From contig WPIO01000047.1 in assembly GCA_009760855.2 (NCBI GenBank), positions 778,001 through 842,000 of the forward strand: DNA of 64,000 nucleotides. The letters are read 5' to 3'. Position numbers and translations under genes: made by a program. This document shows, piece after piece, positions 37,621 to 49,499 of the stretch (positions are counted from its first letter, which is position 1; every line of letters begins with the position of its first letter). This DNA is from Cristatella mucedo. Its lineage: Eukaryota > Bryozoa > Phylactolaemata > Cristatellidae. Below the pieces are notes generated by a model, which saw only the letters and a program-made list of their open reading frames with translations, made no database searches and was not told the origin of the DNA.

Positions 37621-40600
37621 AACCCACGACTAGTTTTTAGACCAATGCTGTTATAAGTATTAACTTCCCATATGTGTACTGAGGTTTAATGTAATGGTTG
37701 TTTTTAGTTTTGTTAATATTTTGTACACCTGAAATTTTTCTCACACAAAGATATACAAGACCATATACTTCCGTAACGATGGTCGGCAACTTGCCGCCAT
37801 CTTTTATGCCGAAATTTATGTTAAAGTGCTGCTTAGGGAGCTCCTTGGCGATTATTTTCTTAATAATCACAGTTTTCGGTCTCTGCATAACGTCTCTGCT
37901 TGCTTGGTCTCTCTCTGCTTAGTTTCTTGTTGCAGGACTTGGCCATCTAATAAGGGAATGTATCCTTCAACAAAGCAGTTTGGCTATTACCAGAAACAGA
38001 AGTTTAATGCGTTCATTAACTTCATTTGACGAACTCTGACACGTCAGCTGCTTTCCTATTGGCGACAAGCAAACTTTTGTGAAGACATGAGCTCGTTTGA
38101 ACTTGAAATTGGCTGCAATTAAGGACTTGGAGAGCAAAGGAGTCAATCAGCAGTGGTGACATGCGACCTTGCTGCTACTGGGCTCGCTCGGCATGCCCTG
38201 TCGACTATGTCTATCTGACGACTGCTTAAAGCAGTGTAAAACTAGACTGGCGTCAGTAGATCGATGATCGTAAAATGGCCGGCGTAAGCCGGAGAAGAAT
38301 GAGAGCCATCGGATGAGCTCTCGGGTTGCCGAGTGGCCGAACGCCCCTCATCAGTAGGCCAGATCGGCAGCAACTGCTTAAATAGGACTTACAAACTTAG
38401 TCGTCCATTCCCAGCATAAATTGGCTGTATATCAAGCGAGGATTTCTCTGCCAGAGAGTGATTCGGTAGTCGTACGTCCTTTGCACAGACCTGTGACAGA
38501 GAAGCGTAGCGTAACGAGTGACACAGCTCGTGGCGGCACCTTCCAGTGACAAGCAACGGCTGTGCCGCTCACTTGTGTGAATGGCTCCCAGATTTCATTG
38601 TGGTTTGTCGATTGTGCAAATAATTGAAAAAAAATTCTATATGTCAAAATCCTGCTGCTCAATAAAATTACCAAATAATATTACCCAATAAAATTACTTG
38701 CCAGAGCATTCAATTCACTACGCACTATCTCACATCAAGTCGCAAGCTTTTACCTTAACGCTAGTGCAAGGGGGTACGGGTGGTAGTGGGAGCCTCATTT
38801 CGTCACGTTTCGCTCCATCCAGGTGGTCGACTCGAGTGCTGAGCAGTTAGATTGACCTGCAAGAAGCCGAATGCCAACCGATGTGAAGCACGTTAGCATG
38901 TTCTCTAGCTTTAAAGACTGTCTGTGTCCATTAGTTGGTGTTCTGTTTTGCATGCTTCGTCAGTAGCCATACTGTGCTTACTCATGCTTCAGCTGCTTTG
39001 TGTCAATAACCAGTTCAGACGGTTCACTTACAAAACTTGCGAGGTGCCAAAAAGAGATTCTTCTCTCAAGGCTCTGCACAAATATTCTAGTTTTTCTGTC
39101 TACAGCTGAAAGTAAAGATAGATCAGTGGAAAGTGCTCACCAGAAGACTGGTGCATGGGGGTAGATCATTGGCGTTCCACTCGCGCCCGTCGTCACGGCT
39201 GCTGACCTCGCTGGTGAACTGGTATCACACGACGCTTAATATTGAGATATTGAGTGCACAGGACAGATGAAAACAGCCTCCCATTGACTCTCAGTAAAGA
39301 GAAGGCGGCTGTGGCCTGAAATGGTCCTTGTCTCCCCTAGGCAGATCCTCAAGGGAGTCACAGGTCACTAGATTTTGGTCAAAGAAAAAAAAATTTTCAA
39401 ATTGACAAGTCAAAGATCCTCGAAGAAGAAGAGCTCGTAGGAGATGGCGGAGAGATACGTGACGTTGGGCTTGAGGGTCATCGTTGAGGCAGGGCAGCAC
39501 AGAGATGATTAAAGTCTAGTGCGGACGCTCTCTTGGCGATGGACTCGGCAATGTTTTGCTAATTTTGCATCTGTTTTCTGAAAATGAAGCCATAAAAAAA
39601 CCATGCTAGATCTCGGTAAACAATAACGTGTCGATCTAGATGCGAGTGCGCTGAAGACAAGGCTAGAGAGATAGTCGGTCGAGATCGGAATTATTGGATT
39701 GGGCCTCCGTGGTTTCACTTCATTATTGAAAGGAGCCAGATTTGGCCATAGCGAAAATGAAGTGATATGACCTTCAATAATCCTCACGTACCAGCCGATG
39801 TACTAATCATTTCAATGCTTAGGATAAGCTTTCGTGTAGCAGTCAAGTCAGTTTAATGTCTTTACTGAATCACGGGCTATCTTGACCAGGGCATATAATA
39901 CGCTAGGTGAAGTAGGTACAAGCACAAGCGATAGGTTGAACGAGTTTTGCAGATGGTCAGATCGGTAGAATAGAGCTACCAATGCATGAAATTTGTCACG
40001 ATGGCTGTAACGCTCGAGTACTGTCAGACATAACGCGTTCGAGTCATGCCGGGTGAGAAGGACTCTCGTCGTGCCGGATGCGATGCGGCTATTCCGAGCG
40101 AGCGCGAAATGCCTCGTTAGCCGTTCCATTGTGTTCTCTTAACCACTCGCGTCGCACTGCCATTGCCTTTTGGCCACTACGCGAATTCCTCCCAGGGGGT
40201 CGGGAGTATTTGGCGGTGGCTTTAGTAGCACCAAACACGGTTCTGAATGCCCCCCCCCCCCGCCGCCTGCTGCCGTCACGCGGCATTGCTCGCCTCGCAT
40301 CGCTTGTCCGAGTGCTCAGTACCTGCGGCCGTCTCTTCGGCCGCTGTTGTACGACGACAGTGTCTCGAGCGGGGGGGGGGGGTGGGGAGGGCTGTTCTAG
40401 TGGGAGTTTCACGGAGACGCAGAGGGCGAACGTGCGCAGTAAACGAGACTCTCATTTATTCCTCCCAACGGGCACACATAAGAGAGCTCAATCAATCGCA
40501 GCATACGACACGAAATATAACCTGCATTAGTGGCCCGACGCTGGGCTGCTTCGATGGCTAAACTATTGGCCAAAGATGAAGCACGTGCATTATTGTCAGG

Positions 40601-40844
40601 CGCTTCGCTAACTACAGCAGAAGCCGAAGGGGCACACAACACCTCCCAGCCGCGTTCACCCTAAAACCGTGTCAGCCGAGTCGTTGTCAAATCCTGCCTG
40701 CTCTCTCATAACCTCGAATAACTTTTCGCGTAAGTCGCGAGAAGCCAATCGGGTCGCGTCTACTCTGCGGTGCATAGGCGACTGGATGCCCTCCCCTCAG
40801 GCATGTCTCGATTTGCAACTGTATCTCCCCGCGTTAGCATTGAA

Positions 40845-41080
40845 GCTCTAATTTGGGAACTGCAAAACGCGCATAAATCTTGAAGTGAGCTCCAAAATCT
40901 AGGACCTGCAGAGCAAGAGCTTCTGTCATTAACGATCTCTAAGCGGAGGAACGGAACAGCTAATTGTTTGTCCCTACAGGACCGCTGCTCCAAGACGTGC
41001 ACATGCTGGCAGAACAGCAGGCACGGGCGGCAAGCATTTAGACGTGCAGAAGCACGCAATTTCCCGATTGTCGTGGACAA
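40845..41080 (-). mobile_element. Family B LINE fragment, minus
   Basis: Minus frame reads EQRSCRDKQLAVPFLRLEIV then NDRSSCSAGPRFWSSLQDL, the conserved C-terminal part. Bases 41081-41560 hold an AC tract at about 41376-41396 and nothing else recognised. Confidence 0.75.
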
Positions 41081-41564
41081 AACATATTAAATGGTCTTGA
41101 CCGCACTTTAGCTCTTTTAATTCAGTGAAAGCTTTAACCGGTCCTACCTACATCCTGTCTCTACATACGACGCTCGAAAGGGCTGAGGGTCACACCTGGA
41201 GGCGATCGGCAGCAGGCTTTTGCTACTCTAAGTTAACCGTTTAGTTGAGCATGGAAAGCATCTGGCGAACGAACCCATTACATCTAGGCCGCTATTCAAG
41301 GTTTCTGGGAGATTTAATTTATGCTGAATGGATTGTAAACGTATAAACCTGTACGCATGCACGAACATATAACACAGACACACACACACACACCACATAT
41401 ATATCAATGAGGTATTAAACCTGCCTTAGCAAAGCACAAGCTCAGTAGTAGTTGGGATAACGCTACTTCACAGTCGATGCACTTATTTGAAGAGGCGCTA
41501 GAAATTCCTTCCTATCATTGCGTACGACGTCTACTGCTCTGCCTCTGGCTCGAGAGACACGCGA

Positions 41565-42005
41565 TAATAATAATGATAACAACAATAGGGATATTAATAA
41601 TAGTAAAACATGTATAATGCCATAAGAGAACCAAATCTCTTTAAAAGCACTTAGCATTTCCTGTAACGGAAGCATTGCAAATATTCGAGTTGGCGGCACT
41701 ATGAAAAATTCAGCCCGAATAAGTACGCAGAGGACGAGACACGCGGAGAAATTTAAGGTTTTGTGGAGCAGTTAGCCAGCTCGTTCTTTTTTATTTGCCC
41801 CGTCAAGTCAGGAAACATAGTGACGTCTGTCGGTATCGGTTGTGACTTTCACGCCAGCCGTAAGTGCATACGAACTGAAGGCAGAGTGTCCGCAGGGTTT
41901 GAGGTAGGTCGTACGCACAGCCACATGACTTGACGCAGACACGACAGAGCAACGCTGGTCGGAGTGCGAGAACTAAGGAGCCTAAAAGTGAGAGACATGG
42001 CAGTC
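41565..42005 (-). mobile_element. L2 LINE fragment, minus (decayed)
   Basis: AAT-rich tract, ATGCCATAAGAGAACCAAAT, 3' UTR-like part and a decayed RT end near 41860-42005. Confidence 0.55.
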
Positions 42006-42069
42006 GACCTGCTGTCCGCTAGAAATGCAAACTAAACATATTTGCATCCAAAAAGCGAACACTGAACTC

Positions 42070-42395
42070 TGAGCACCTGCTGCCTCAAGCCTCTCACAAC
42101 CACGTTACGCAATGACATTTTATCTCCCTCCTGCTGCCGACTGTGGCACATCCTTTCCAGCCTTCCTGAGGTTCTACTTCAGTGCAGGTCACTCTTTCAT
42201 CGACTGCCTTCCTCACTCTGCTGTGGTAATCATTCGCTCTCTGTCGGGTGACATGAAATCTGCTGCTGGTCGCCGAATTCGCAACGAACGTCGCTCAAGC
42301 TTCGAGTGCACTATGCAACAAACTTTCGAGCGTAACATCCGCTCGCACTTCGTGGTCTGTGGAAGTAGTTCCACAGACATCTTTAATTCTAATTA
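42070..42395 (+). mobile_element. Family B LINE 3' end
   Basis: GCAATGACATTTTATCTCC, CCGACTGTGGCACATCCTTT, TTCGAGTGCACTATGCAACA. It ends in TTTAATTCTAATTAAG. Bases 42396-43330 show no supported feature. Confidence 0.7.
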
Positions 42396-43329
42396 AGTAC
42401 TGTGGTCTCTTTTTTCTATCAAAGCGTGGTTGAACCCAACCAAATGAACGGAGAGAGCCTGGCTCACTTCCTTCCTCTCAACCTCCGCGCCACGCCTTCT
42501 TCTTTACCTTATCATTGGCCGGCAGTGTCGGCGTGTGGAATAGAATGTCTGCGAGCACTACGGAAAAGTCCGGAGAGTGCAAACGAGAAAGATGAAAATC
42601 TCCGCGAACTAATTCTCGTAAGCATAGCACACTGCTAAGAGTCTTCTGCAGCTATTTTGCTTGAAACGCGAGTGCGTAAAGTCTTGATGTCGGACTTATA
42701 ATGTCTTTCGGTTGTTCGCACTCTGCGCGTGAGCTTTCTCAAGCAAAAAGGGGTGTGCTTTTTAAAGGTTACCTTACCTTACTTTAGTCTAGAACTGTGT
42801 AATAGGAATACAGCGCGTGCGGAATTCGACAGTCGCTAAGCGCAGCTGCTGCCATTTCAACGGCCAAATCATAGGCTATCATTCGAAGTCATAGCCTTCC
42901 GCCAACGAGCTACTGCTGGGACAAGCGGCAAGATTTTACTGGTTTGGCATTTTCTCCGTATGTTACCATAGCCACAGTGAATTCAAAAGTTTGCGATGCC
43001 TACAGCCTCTGTTTCATGCTTCTCGTTTACAAGACATGCATAAAATTAGATTGATAGTGCAAATGCTAGCTATCTAGCTGGCTGTACAAGGTAAAGTTAC
43101 GTTACAGGGTACTTGTGTCAAAACAAGTGCAATTAAACCGTTCACGATGCTGTCGGTTAATCACGACATACTTGTATGCCTTATGCCTCTCATGAGACTC
43201 AATCATAGGGGTTCGTTCCAGAAAAATCGCTCTGTTCACGAGGAGAATGTGTGACTACAAAGTAAGTGTATATAAGCTCTAGTGACGAGTAAATCCATTT
43301 CCGAGCTTTTCTCAATGGCATAAAAGACA

Positions 43330-43560
43330 GCCTATCAATTGCTTAGCAGTAACAGCATGCACTGTTGCAGTAGATCTCAGAATATGCAGGACGATTCCTA
43401 CGGACAAAGGACATGCAGTGAATAATTTGTAGGTTTTTTGTTTCAATTTAAATGTCCTTAGATCAGGGGATGTAGGAAGCCAGTGGATAGACAGTTCTAG
43501 GCTCGTCCAAGGCATTGATAGCCTACTTAGTAGGAGTGGAAAAGACGGCTGGTACAGAAA
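43330..43560 (-). mobile_element. L2 LINE remnant, minus
   Basis: GTAACAGCATGCACTGTTGC and TTTAAATGTCCTTAGATCAG, with the RT end replaced by unrelated sequence. An AT tract follows at 43579-43620. Confidence 0.5.
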
Positions 43561-43578
43561 TAAAAAAAAATGCAAACG

Positions 43579-43623
<45 letters not shown>

Positions 43624-43673
43624 TTTATACTTATACCTGATAGCGGATACAAATATAAATATCATCAAGCATA

Positions 43674-44072
43674 TTATTCATAAAAATTGAGCATGGTGCT
43701 GGAACAATTTATCTCGAAATAGTTGATGATACATTTGAAGCAATCGGCAAATTCGTTAGAGTCTATGCCATCTGCAGCTCCTGAAATCTCATAGATTTTG
43801 CAGATGTCTCTCAAAAATGAAGATTCCGGAAGGATGGCTATATCATACACTGTCGAGGTCAGAAAATCAATTTTTGCATGCTGGTCCGCTATCTTATCTT
43901 TTCTAATGCGTTCACATAAGCTTATTATCCAGTAGGTCCTTGGCAAGCAAATGATTCCTTTGGCATGCTCTGCAGTAAGCGATTTATTTCTGGCGAGGTG
44001 AGAATGAACTGCAGCCCAGTCAATGAGTTGCTGCGACTGTGAACAGGCGGCTTTCTCATTTACATGCAACAA
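43674..44072 (-). CDS. Unassigned frame, 132 aa, possible exon
   Basis: Uninterrupted minus-strand frame of ordinary amino-acid composition, with no low complexity: QQLIDWAAVHSHLARNKSLT, YWIISLCERIRKDKIADQHA, TVYDIAILPESSFLRDICKI, DSNEFADCFKCIINYFEI. I recognise no family. A CAG acceptor-like site (GTTCACAG) lies about 40 bp into it, so the true exon may start at about 44040. It could be a host exon or part of an unknown mobile element. No second exon was found nearby. Confidence 0.4.
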   Translation of the reverse strand: MLHVNEKAACSQSQQLIDWAAVHSHLARNKSLTAEHAKGIICLPRTYWIISLCERIRKDKIADQHAKIDFLTSTVYDIAILPESSFLRDICKIYEISGAADGIDSNEFADCFKCIINYFEINCSSTMLNFYE

Positions 44073-44749
44073 ACAGGTGCATGGTGAATTGCACAGGGCC
44101 GGGCTCTTGAGAAGGTGCAGCTGCTAACGCATGTTTTTAATGTGGGACTGTGGACACGACTGGATTTCAGTATGGCCGCAGCCTATTGCCCATGCTAGAG
44201 GTACAATGTTATTCGTAAACCCCTGAACTTCTGTTGCAAAGCCTAAAGCCTAAACTTGAAACCAAAAACGTACATACTATTTATTGGACTCATTTTGAAA
44301 GTGAATACATGCACTCACAAAATCACGTGGCTAGCATTTCTTGCTATGGTCATATTGGCCAGAAGAGGAGAAAACGGCAGCAGGACTGAATTTTATTAGA
44401 TGAATGCACCGCTGGGCATGGAGCTAGCAGAAAAATACTGTATTTGCATATACTTAAGAGAATTAAGCATCTTTCTTGATACTTTGCACAGATGTGGAAG
44501 AATGAGTATGTAGTGCTTAAGTACCTAATAGCAAGGAGAATAAGTATAAGGAAAGGAAAATAGTCTAATAGTCAGCAGATCATCAACAAGGATTTATCTC
44601 ACGCTGACCTTTATAGGAAATTACTGGATACTGACGTGCCTCCGACATCCAAATTTGACCCTGTCCACGCCTGTTGATTGACAAGGATTGCAAGGACGCT
44701 TTGTAAAATTAAGCCCACTCACCGAGATGCATATTTTGAGTGTGAGAGA

Positions 44750-44815
44750 GGAGAAAGATCGTGAGAGAGGGAGAAAGAGAGTGAGAGAGAGAAAGAGAGT
44801 GAGAGAGAGAGAGAC
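44750..44815. repeat. GAGA-rich microsatellite
   Basis: Imperfect GAGAGA/GAAAGAGAGT run. Bases 44073-44749 hold nothing recognised. Confidence 0.85.
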
Positions 44816-44909
44816 CTGCAAATAGAGCGACGGATACGGAGGAACTTTGACAAAGACGGGTAACAGTGAATGACCGATCGACAGACAGGTTTCACAATCA
44901 AGTCTGCCT

Positions 44910-45660
44910 CCTTTCAGCCACATAGCATTGCTGAAATTCGGGCTTGTTTAGGCCGGAATACCACATCTAAATTTGTTCATGCATTTGTGACATACCGTCT
45001 TTACTTCTGTAACTCACTGCTTGCTGATCTACCGACCTGTGCAATCAGGTGCTTACAGCTGGTGTAAAACTCAGCAGCTAGGCTTGTCTGTCGTGAGCCT
45101 CGCAGTTGCAACATCACACCACTTCTCGCCGACCTGCACTGGCTCCCTGTCAAGCAACGCATCGACTTCAAGGTTTTCTCACTCACTTTAAGGTCCCTTT
45201 CGCCTGCCTATCAAATTTACTGCCCCACAAGGCTAAGCATCCTACCACCCGCTTTTCGGAATTTAGCTGTTTACCTATACTTCGTACAAACCTCAAATCA
45301 TTTGAGACCGTGCCCTTAGTTCGTGAGCTTTCAAAGCCTGGAACTCACTTCCTACCGGCACTACGACATTTCCTGATTTAACCACATTTTAAAAGATATT
45401 ATAAACGTATCTATTTAGCACGGCATTTAGTAGGTCTCTGTGGTTCGCTTATGTGTTATGCGTGCTGACACTGTTCATGCTGCCACTAACCATACATGCA
45501 TGCTGACCCTGAGCATGTCACCCTTAACCATGTTTATTCTTATTGTTTATCGAGCATGCTACCACTAACCATTCGATCGCGTTTCCTTTGCAGCAAATGT
45601 AAAGTGCCTAGTAGGAAAATGAGTTCTCCGAGGGCAATTACCCACTGTAAGGTTCGAAGG
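44910..45660 (+). mobile_element. L2 LINE, 5'-truncated, decayed
   Basis: Starts at the HSIAEIRACLGRNTTSKFVH part of the RT C-terminus, continues FVTYRLYFCNSLLADLPT, then runs with frameshifts to the tail GTAAAGTGCCTAGTAGG and GAGTTCTCCGAGGGC. Confidence 0.88.
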
Positions 45661-45788
45661 GCTATATAATTCAGGGTGGTTTAATAGTCGGTCAAAGCTA
45701 GGACTATGATTGTTATATAAACAAGCTTTATAGGAGACTATTCAATCGAGCTAGCTGCTGACGGGAAAGATGAAGTGCTTACAGGGAG
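45649..45788. repeat. 140-bp direct repeat, left copy
   Basis: Starts AAGGTTCGAAGGGCTATA and ends GTGCTTACAGGGAG. It matches 46165-46310 at about 90%, same orientation. Confidence 0.9.
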
Positions 45789-45960
45789 CGTAAGAATTGT
45801 GGAAGCGAGCTCCATTCTAAGACCTGCAGAGCCAAAGCTTCTGTCGCCAACTGTCTTTAAGCGAAGGAATGGGACAGCTAATTTATTGTCCACACAGGAC
45901 CTGAGGGTGCGAACAGGCTGAAACTGATAAAGCAGTTCAGCTAGGCACGAATTCAGCTGA
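45789..45960 (-). mobile_element. Family B LINE fragment between direct repeats
   Basis: Minus strand: ATTCTTACGCTCCCTG, GCCAAAGCTTCTGTCGCCAA on plus, and TCAGTTTCAGCCTGTTCGC on minus. Confidence 0.75.
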
Positions 45961-46164
45961 GTACGAAAGCAATGCTCGTGCTATCATAACATGATCACAG
46001 CTAGTGTCCTTAAAGTACTTCACCCGCATTCAATTGATTCGCGTCTATAGCAAAGGAGGATATTCAATGGACTATTACTTGAAAAGTGAGCCGGGATGCT
46101 TCAAAGGACGACAACGCACTGCCTCGCAGCGTCTGGAGTGCAGAAGGATTTTTATGCAACCAAA

Positions 46165-46310
46165 AAGGTTCGAAGGGCTATAGAAATTAGGGTGGTTTAA
46201 TAGTCGGTCAAAACTAGGACCATGATTGTTACATAAACAAGCTTTATGGGAGACTATTCAATCGAGCTAGCTGCTGACGGGAAAGATGAGGCACCGGTGC
46301 TTACAGGGAG
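46165..46310. repeat. 140-bp direct repeat, right copy
   Basis: Differs from the left copy by scattered substitutions and a short insertion (GCACCG) near the end. Bases 46311-46710 hold nothing recognised. Confidence 0.9.
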
Positions 46311-46710
46311 GGGGAAGGGAAACGGGACAAGCGAACTTGCTTATTCTGACGCACTAGCCTACCTGCCTGTCGAAACTGAAGTAATTAAAAGATAGCCGTG
46401 TCTCGCCAGGTCTTTGGATTTGATAATGCATCCTGAGGCTTGGCCGTGCCGTGTCAAAATTGTCGTTGCGAAAAGCATTATAAAAGCATTTGCGTAAAAC
46501 TCTGACAAAAATGTAAGAAAATCAACTAATCAAGTTGGCCTACTATACGCTGAGAAGAAGTGCCAAAATTGCGACAGCCAAAGTAGCTCAAGCTTTTGTG
46601 GCAGTGCTTCTGAATTAGAGAGCAATAGCTTATATTCAACACTTCCGCCCCAAGTAATCTTCAAACGCCTGAAATTGGTACAAAAAAATCAGCCGCTATG
46701 CTGGTCAGTT

Positions 46711-46998
46711 GTCGTGAGAAGCTAGATTGCCTTCGTAGCACAGTAGCACTGCGGCCAGATTAAACGAGGGCGCTCGGCTGCTCACACAAATTGTCAAATT
46801 TTGCTCAGCACGCGCAGAGCTAACCCTGGAGCGACGGCCGGAGGCAGGGAAAGTTCTAGAAACCCCTCGGGCAGCTCTAGCTACAACAGCCATTAGCTCA
46901 CAGCCGCCAGCGCTGCAAGTCTCACGGACAGATGGCAGCGAATAAGCAGTTCTAATTCGACACAATGCACAAACTTCTACACAGCGGCTCTGGATTCG
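46711..46998. repeat. Dispersed repeat, copy 1
   Basis: Matches 51133-51480: CTAACCCT.GAGCGACGGCC, GGGAAAGTTCTAGAAA, CTCGGGCAGCTCTAG. It lies between TPGS2 and the direct-repeat pair. It has frames on both strands but no clear function. Confidence 0.75.
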
Positions 46999-47235
46999 TC
47001 TACAAGCTGCAAGTACAACTGCTGCAAGCACAACAAGCATGCTGCAATGACGAATGCAATGCTTATTGATGCCCTGATAATGTGGCAAGGTAGAGCATAT
47101 CAAATGCCTCAAAAGTGACTGATTGCAGAGCGAATAATTAAGTGCCGGTCGATAGTTTGGCCTTGTGCATCTTTCGCCTGCAGCAGGCTACCAAGTAGCA
47201 CCAGACGGTGCATCTGCTAAGGCGATGGCACTTAC

Positions 47236-47323
47236 CTCCCGGGTAGAGGTGAGCCAGCTTTTTTCTTGTACCCGGTGACTGTAGCTGCATTGTGTGCTTG
47301 CCCTGGAGCCTGTGTTGCTCCGG
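47236..47323 (-). CDS. TPGS2: TPGS2 exon D (tail, tentative)
   Basis: Acceptor GGAAAG and strong donor GGGAG|GTAAGT. Against copy 2, the frame GATQAPGQAHNAATVTGYKK shows four silent and four conservative changes. The other open frame would carry harsher changes, so this frame is favoured. Gly/Lys/Ala-rich like the human tail. Confidence 0.55.
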
Positions 47324-48411
47324 CTTTCCAGAAGATCAATGTGTGAAGAAGGATTTGTGTGTGCATACACACAACGAAAAAATGCTGCTGCAGCAGCAGC
47401 TCACAGGCACAAGGCATCACCTTCCACTACGTCAGCAGATCGCAAAGCAAACACCTGCCAGGCCACCTCAGCCACCTCCCTCCTCTCCAAGTGCCTGTAG
47501 TATGCAACATGAGCGTCGGGGAGACTCACTTCTTGTCGCCAGGCTTTCCTTTGAAGACTCGGTTAATGTCCAGATGGCTGATGCACTGTGAGTCTCTGCC
47601 GTCAGCCTTGGCGACATGGCTCACCGAGGCGACGACGTCACTATTCTCTGTCTCAGCAGCTCTGGCTTCGTCGAGCTCGAGCCGAGCCGGAGCATACAGA
47701 CTATACCACTGCTGTAGGCGAAAGAAGCACAGCAGCGCCACAGGCATACATCCAGGCAGTAGATATTGACCGGGTGAAATACCCACTCAAAGAATCGTCT
47801 CAACTTCCAGACTCCACACATGGCAGCAACAGCATAGAAAGCGACTCCTGCACGGAGTATTGCAGCACTGCTTCTCCTGCGTCTTGCAACTTCCTCGTAG
47901 AAAGCTAAACAGGCAAGCATACTCTGACTGCATCTTGCCTCCAAAATAGTTTCTATATGTAAACTAAAAACATGTAGACTTCACTTTTGGAATATAGTGT
48001 GGACAGACCTCTGCAGAAATGCCGATGCAGCCCAAGACAGATGTGGAAGTTGCGGCAATACATCGAGCAGATGCAATATGGTGGCAGCTACTGTGAATGA
48101 TTGGCAGCAGGCAGCCACGTTCCTCAGCTTACCCCTGCTCCTTACCTTAACTTGAGGGCAGACACCGATATCGGTGAATAGGTATGGCCAGTGAGGCAAT
48201 CCCAGGTGGATTAACATTATCCGAAAGTATGCAGCAAATGTAGAAGCTAGGAAGTGCCAGCGAAGTGACCGATCAAGAAACCAGAACTCGGCAACCCGTG
48301 CTGGCAATCCAGGGGCTGTATCCTTGTAGACGAGACATACTTTGCCCACGTCGCGGCACGGATCGAGCTCAAAAATCCTGCTGCGTGCATCGAAGTGTGG
48401 CAGCTGGTTGC
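47236..48411 (-). CDS. TPGS2: TPGS2 homologue, C-terminal exons (copy 1)
   Basis: TPGS2 is a subunit of the neuronal tubulin polyglutamylase complex, which adds glutamate chains to tubulin tails. Exon A (48146-48411) reads LPHFDARSRIFELDPC, GKVCLVYKD, AEFWFLDRSLRWHFLASTFA, HLGLPHWPYLF, closely matching human PHFDSRSVIFELDSC, GKVCLVYKS, EIWFLDRALYWHFLTDTF, HLGLPQWQYAF. Exon B (47625-47711) reads QWYSLYAPARLELDEARAAE, against human QWFSMYKP. Exon C (47530-47585) reads HLDINRVFKGKPGDKK, against human KLDPSKVFKSKNK. Exon D (47236-47323) is a Gly/Ala/Lys-rich tail. A-B-C phases agree. The C-D junction is not settled: a further exon may lie between. N-terminal exons were not found. Confidence 0.85.
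47530..47585 (-). CDS. TPGS2: TPGS2 exon C
   Basis: CISHLDINRVFKGKPGDKK with donor AGAA|GTGAGT (phase 2). If that donor is unused, a TGA follows at once and would end the protein here. Confidence 0.75.
47625..47711 (-). CDS. TPGS2: TPGS2 exon B
   Basis: Acceptor TTCGCCTACAG and candidate donor TCG|GTGAGC, 29 codons, phase 0-0. The frame also reads on without a stop into exon C, so the 39 nt between may be coding. Confidence 0.85.
48146..48411 (-). CDS. TPGS2: TPGS2 exon A (conserved core)
   Basis: Acceptor ATGTCTTTAG (phase 1) and donor AAG|GTAAGG (phase 0), 266 nt. This is the most conserved part of TPGS2. A CA/TA microsatellite starts 53 nt upstream of the acceptor. Confidence 0.93.
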
Positions 48412-48463
48412 CTAAAGACATTAGGGTAGACATTAAGTGGGACGGCAGCATGCAGGATGCCCT

Positions 48464-48610
<147 letters not shown>

Positions 48611-48974
48611 GAAGCATGTTCGAACAGTTAGTTGCATGCTCAAGGACAGCAAGCATACAATACATTATTCATAACTATGAGACATGGATCATGTGACATG
48701 TCATAACTAAGTCAGAGCACAGGAACATGTGACAGAAGACGAGGAGCAGTAGGGCAGTAGGGAGGGGAGAGAGGCATTGGAAGGGAAGAAGTAGTGATAA
48801 TCAAAGGAAAGACTCGAGGAAGAAGAGGGGGAGAAAGAAAAAGGCAAGAGATGACAAAAGAGAGGCGGCAGGTAAGCGATAGTGGGAGGTAGACATAGAG
48901 ACAGTGAAAACAAGACGGGCAGAAACAGAGAAACAGCGACACAGAATGGGACAGGGAGAAAAAAACACGGATAG

Positions 48975-49180
<206 letters not shown>

Positions 49181-49499
49181 GTACAGGGGTGATAATTGAC
49201 AGTAAGAAAGAAAGAGCAATTATAAGAAAAAGATGGGCTTAGAGAGAGAGATATGAGTGAGAGATGAGGGAGTTGCATTATAAAAGAGAAAGGCGAACAA
49301 ACAGAGCGATGGAGAAATATGCATACAAACTGATGAATAGACGCAGAGAAGGGGAGAGGGGGAGAACGGGAGAGAAAGACAGAGAAAGAGAAAAAAGCAA
49401 ACATGATTGCAGATATAATGTAAGAAGACACCAAACGACAGATGAAACAGAAAGAAGAGAAATGGAGATTTCTGACAGAAGTGAATACAGAAAGTAAGC

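Larger units (their letters stand above)
47032..48044. repeat. Segmental duplication, copy 1
   Basis: Matches 62974-64000 in the same orientation, about 15.95 kb apart. Identity is roughly 85-90% from 47032 to 47520 and about 99% from there to 48044. It covers the 3' exons of TPGS2. The right end is set by the window, not by the duplication. Confidence 0.95.

Noticed and set aside
47621-47944. A 107-aa minus-strand frame (FYEEVARRRRSSAAILRAG...) between TPGS2 exons A and B, conserved in both copies.
   Set aside because: It runs through the intron and a different frame of exon B. Conservation is explained by the recent duplication or conversion, and human TPGS2 has no such segment.
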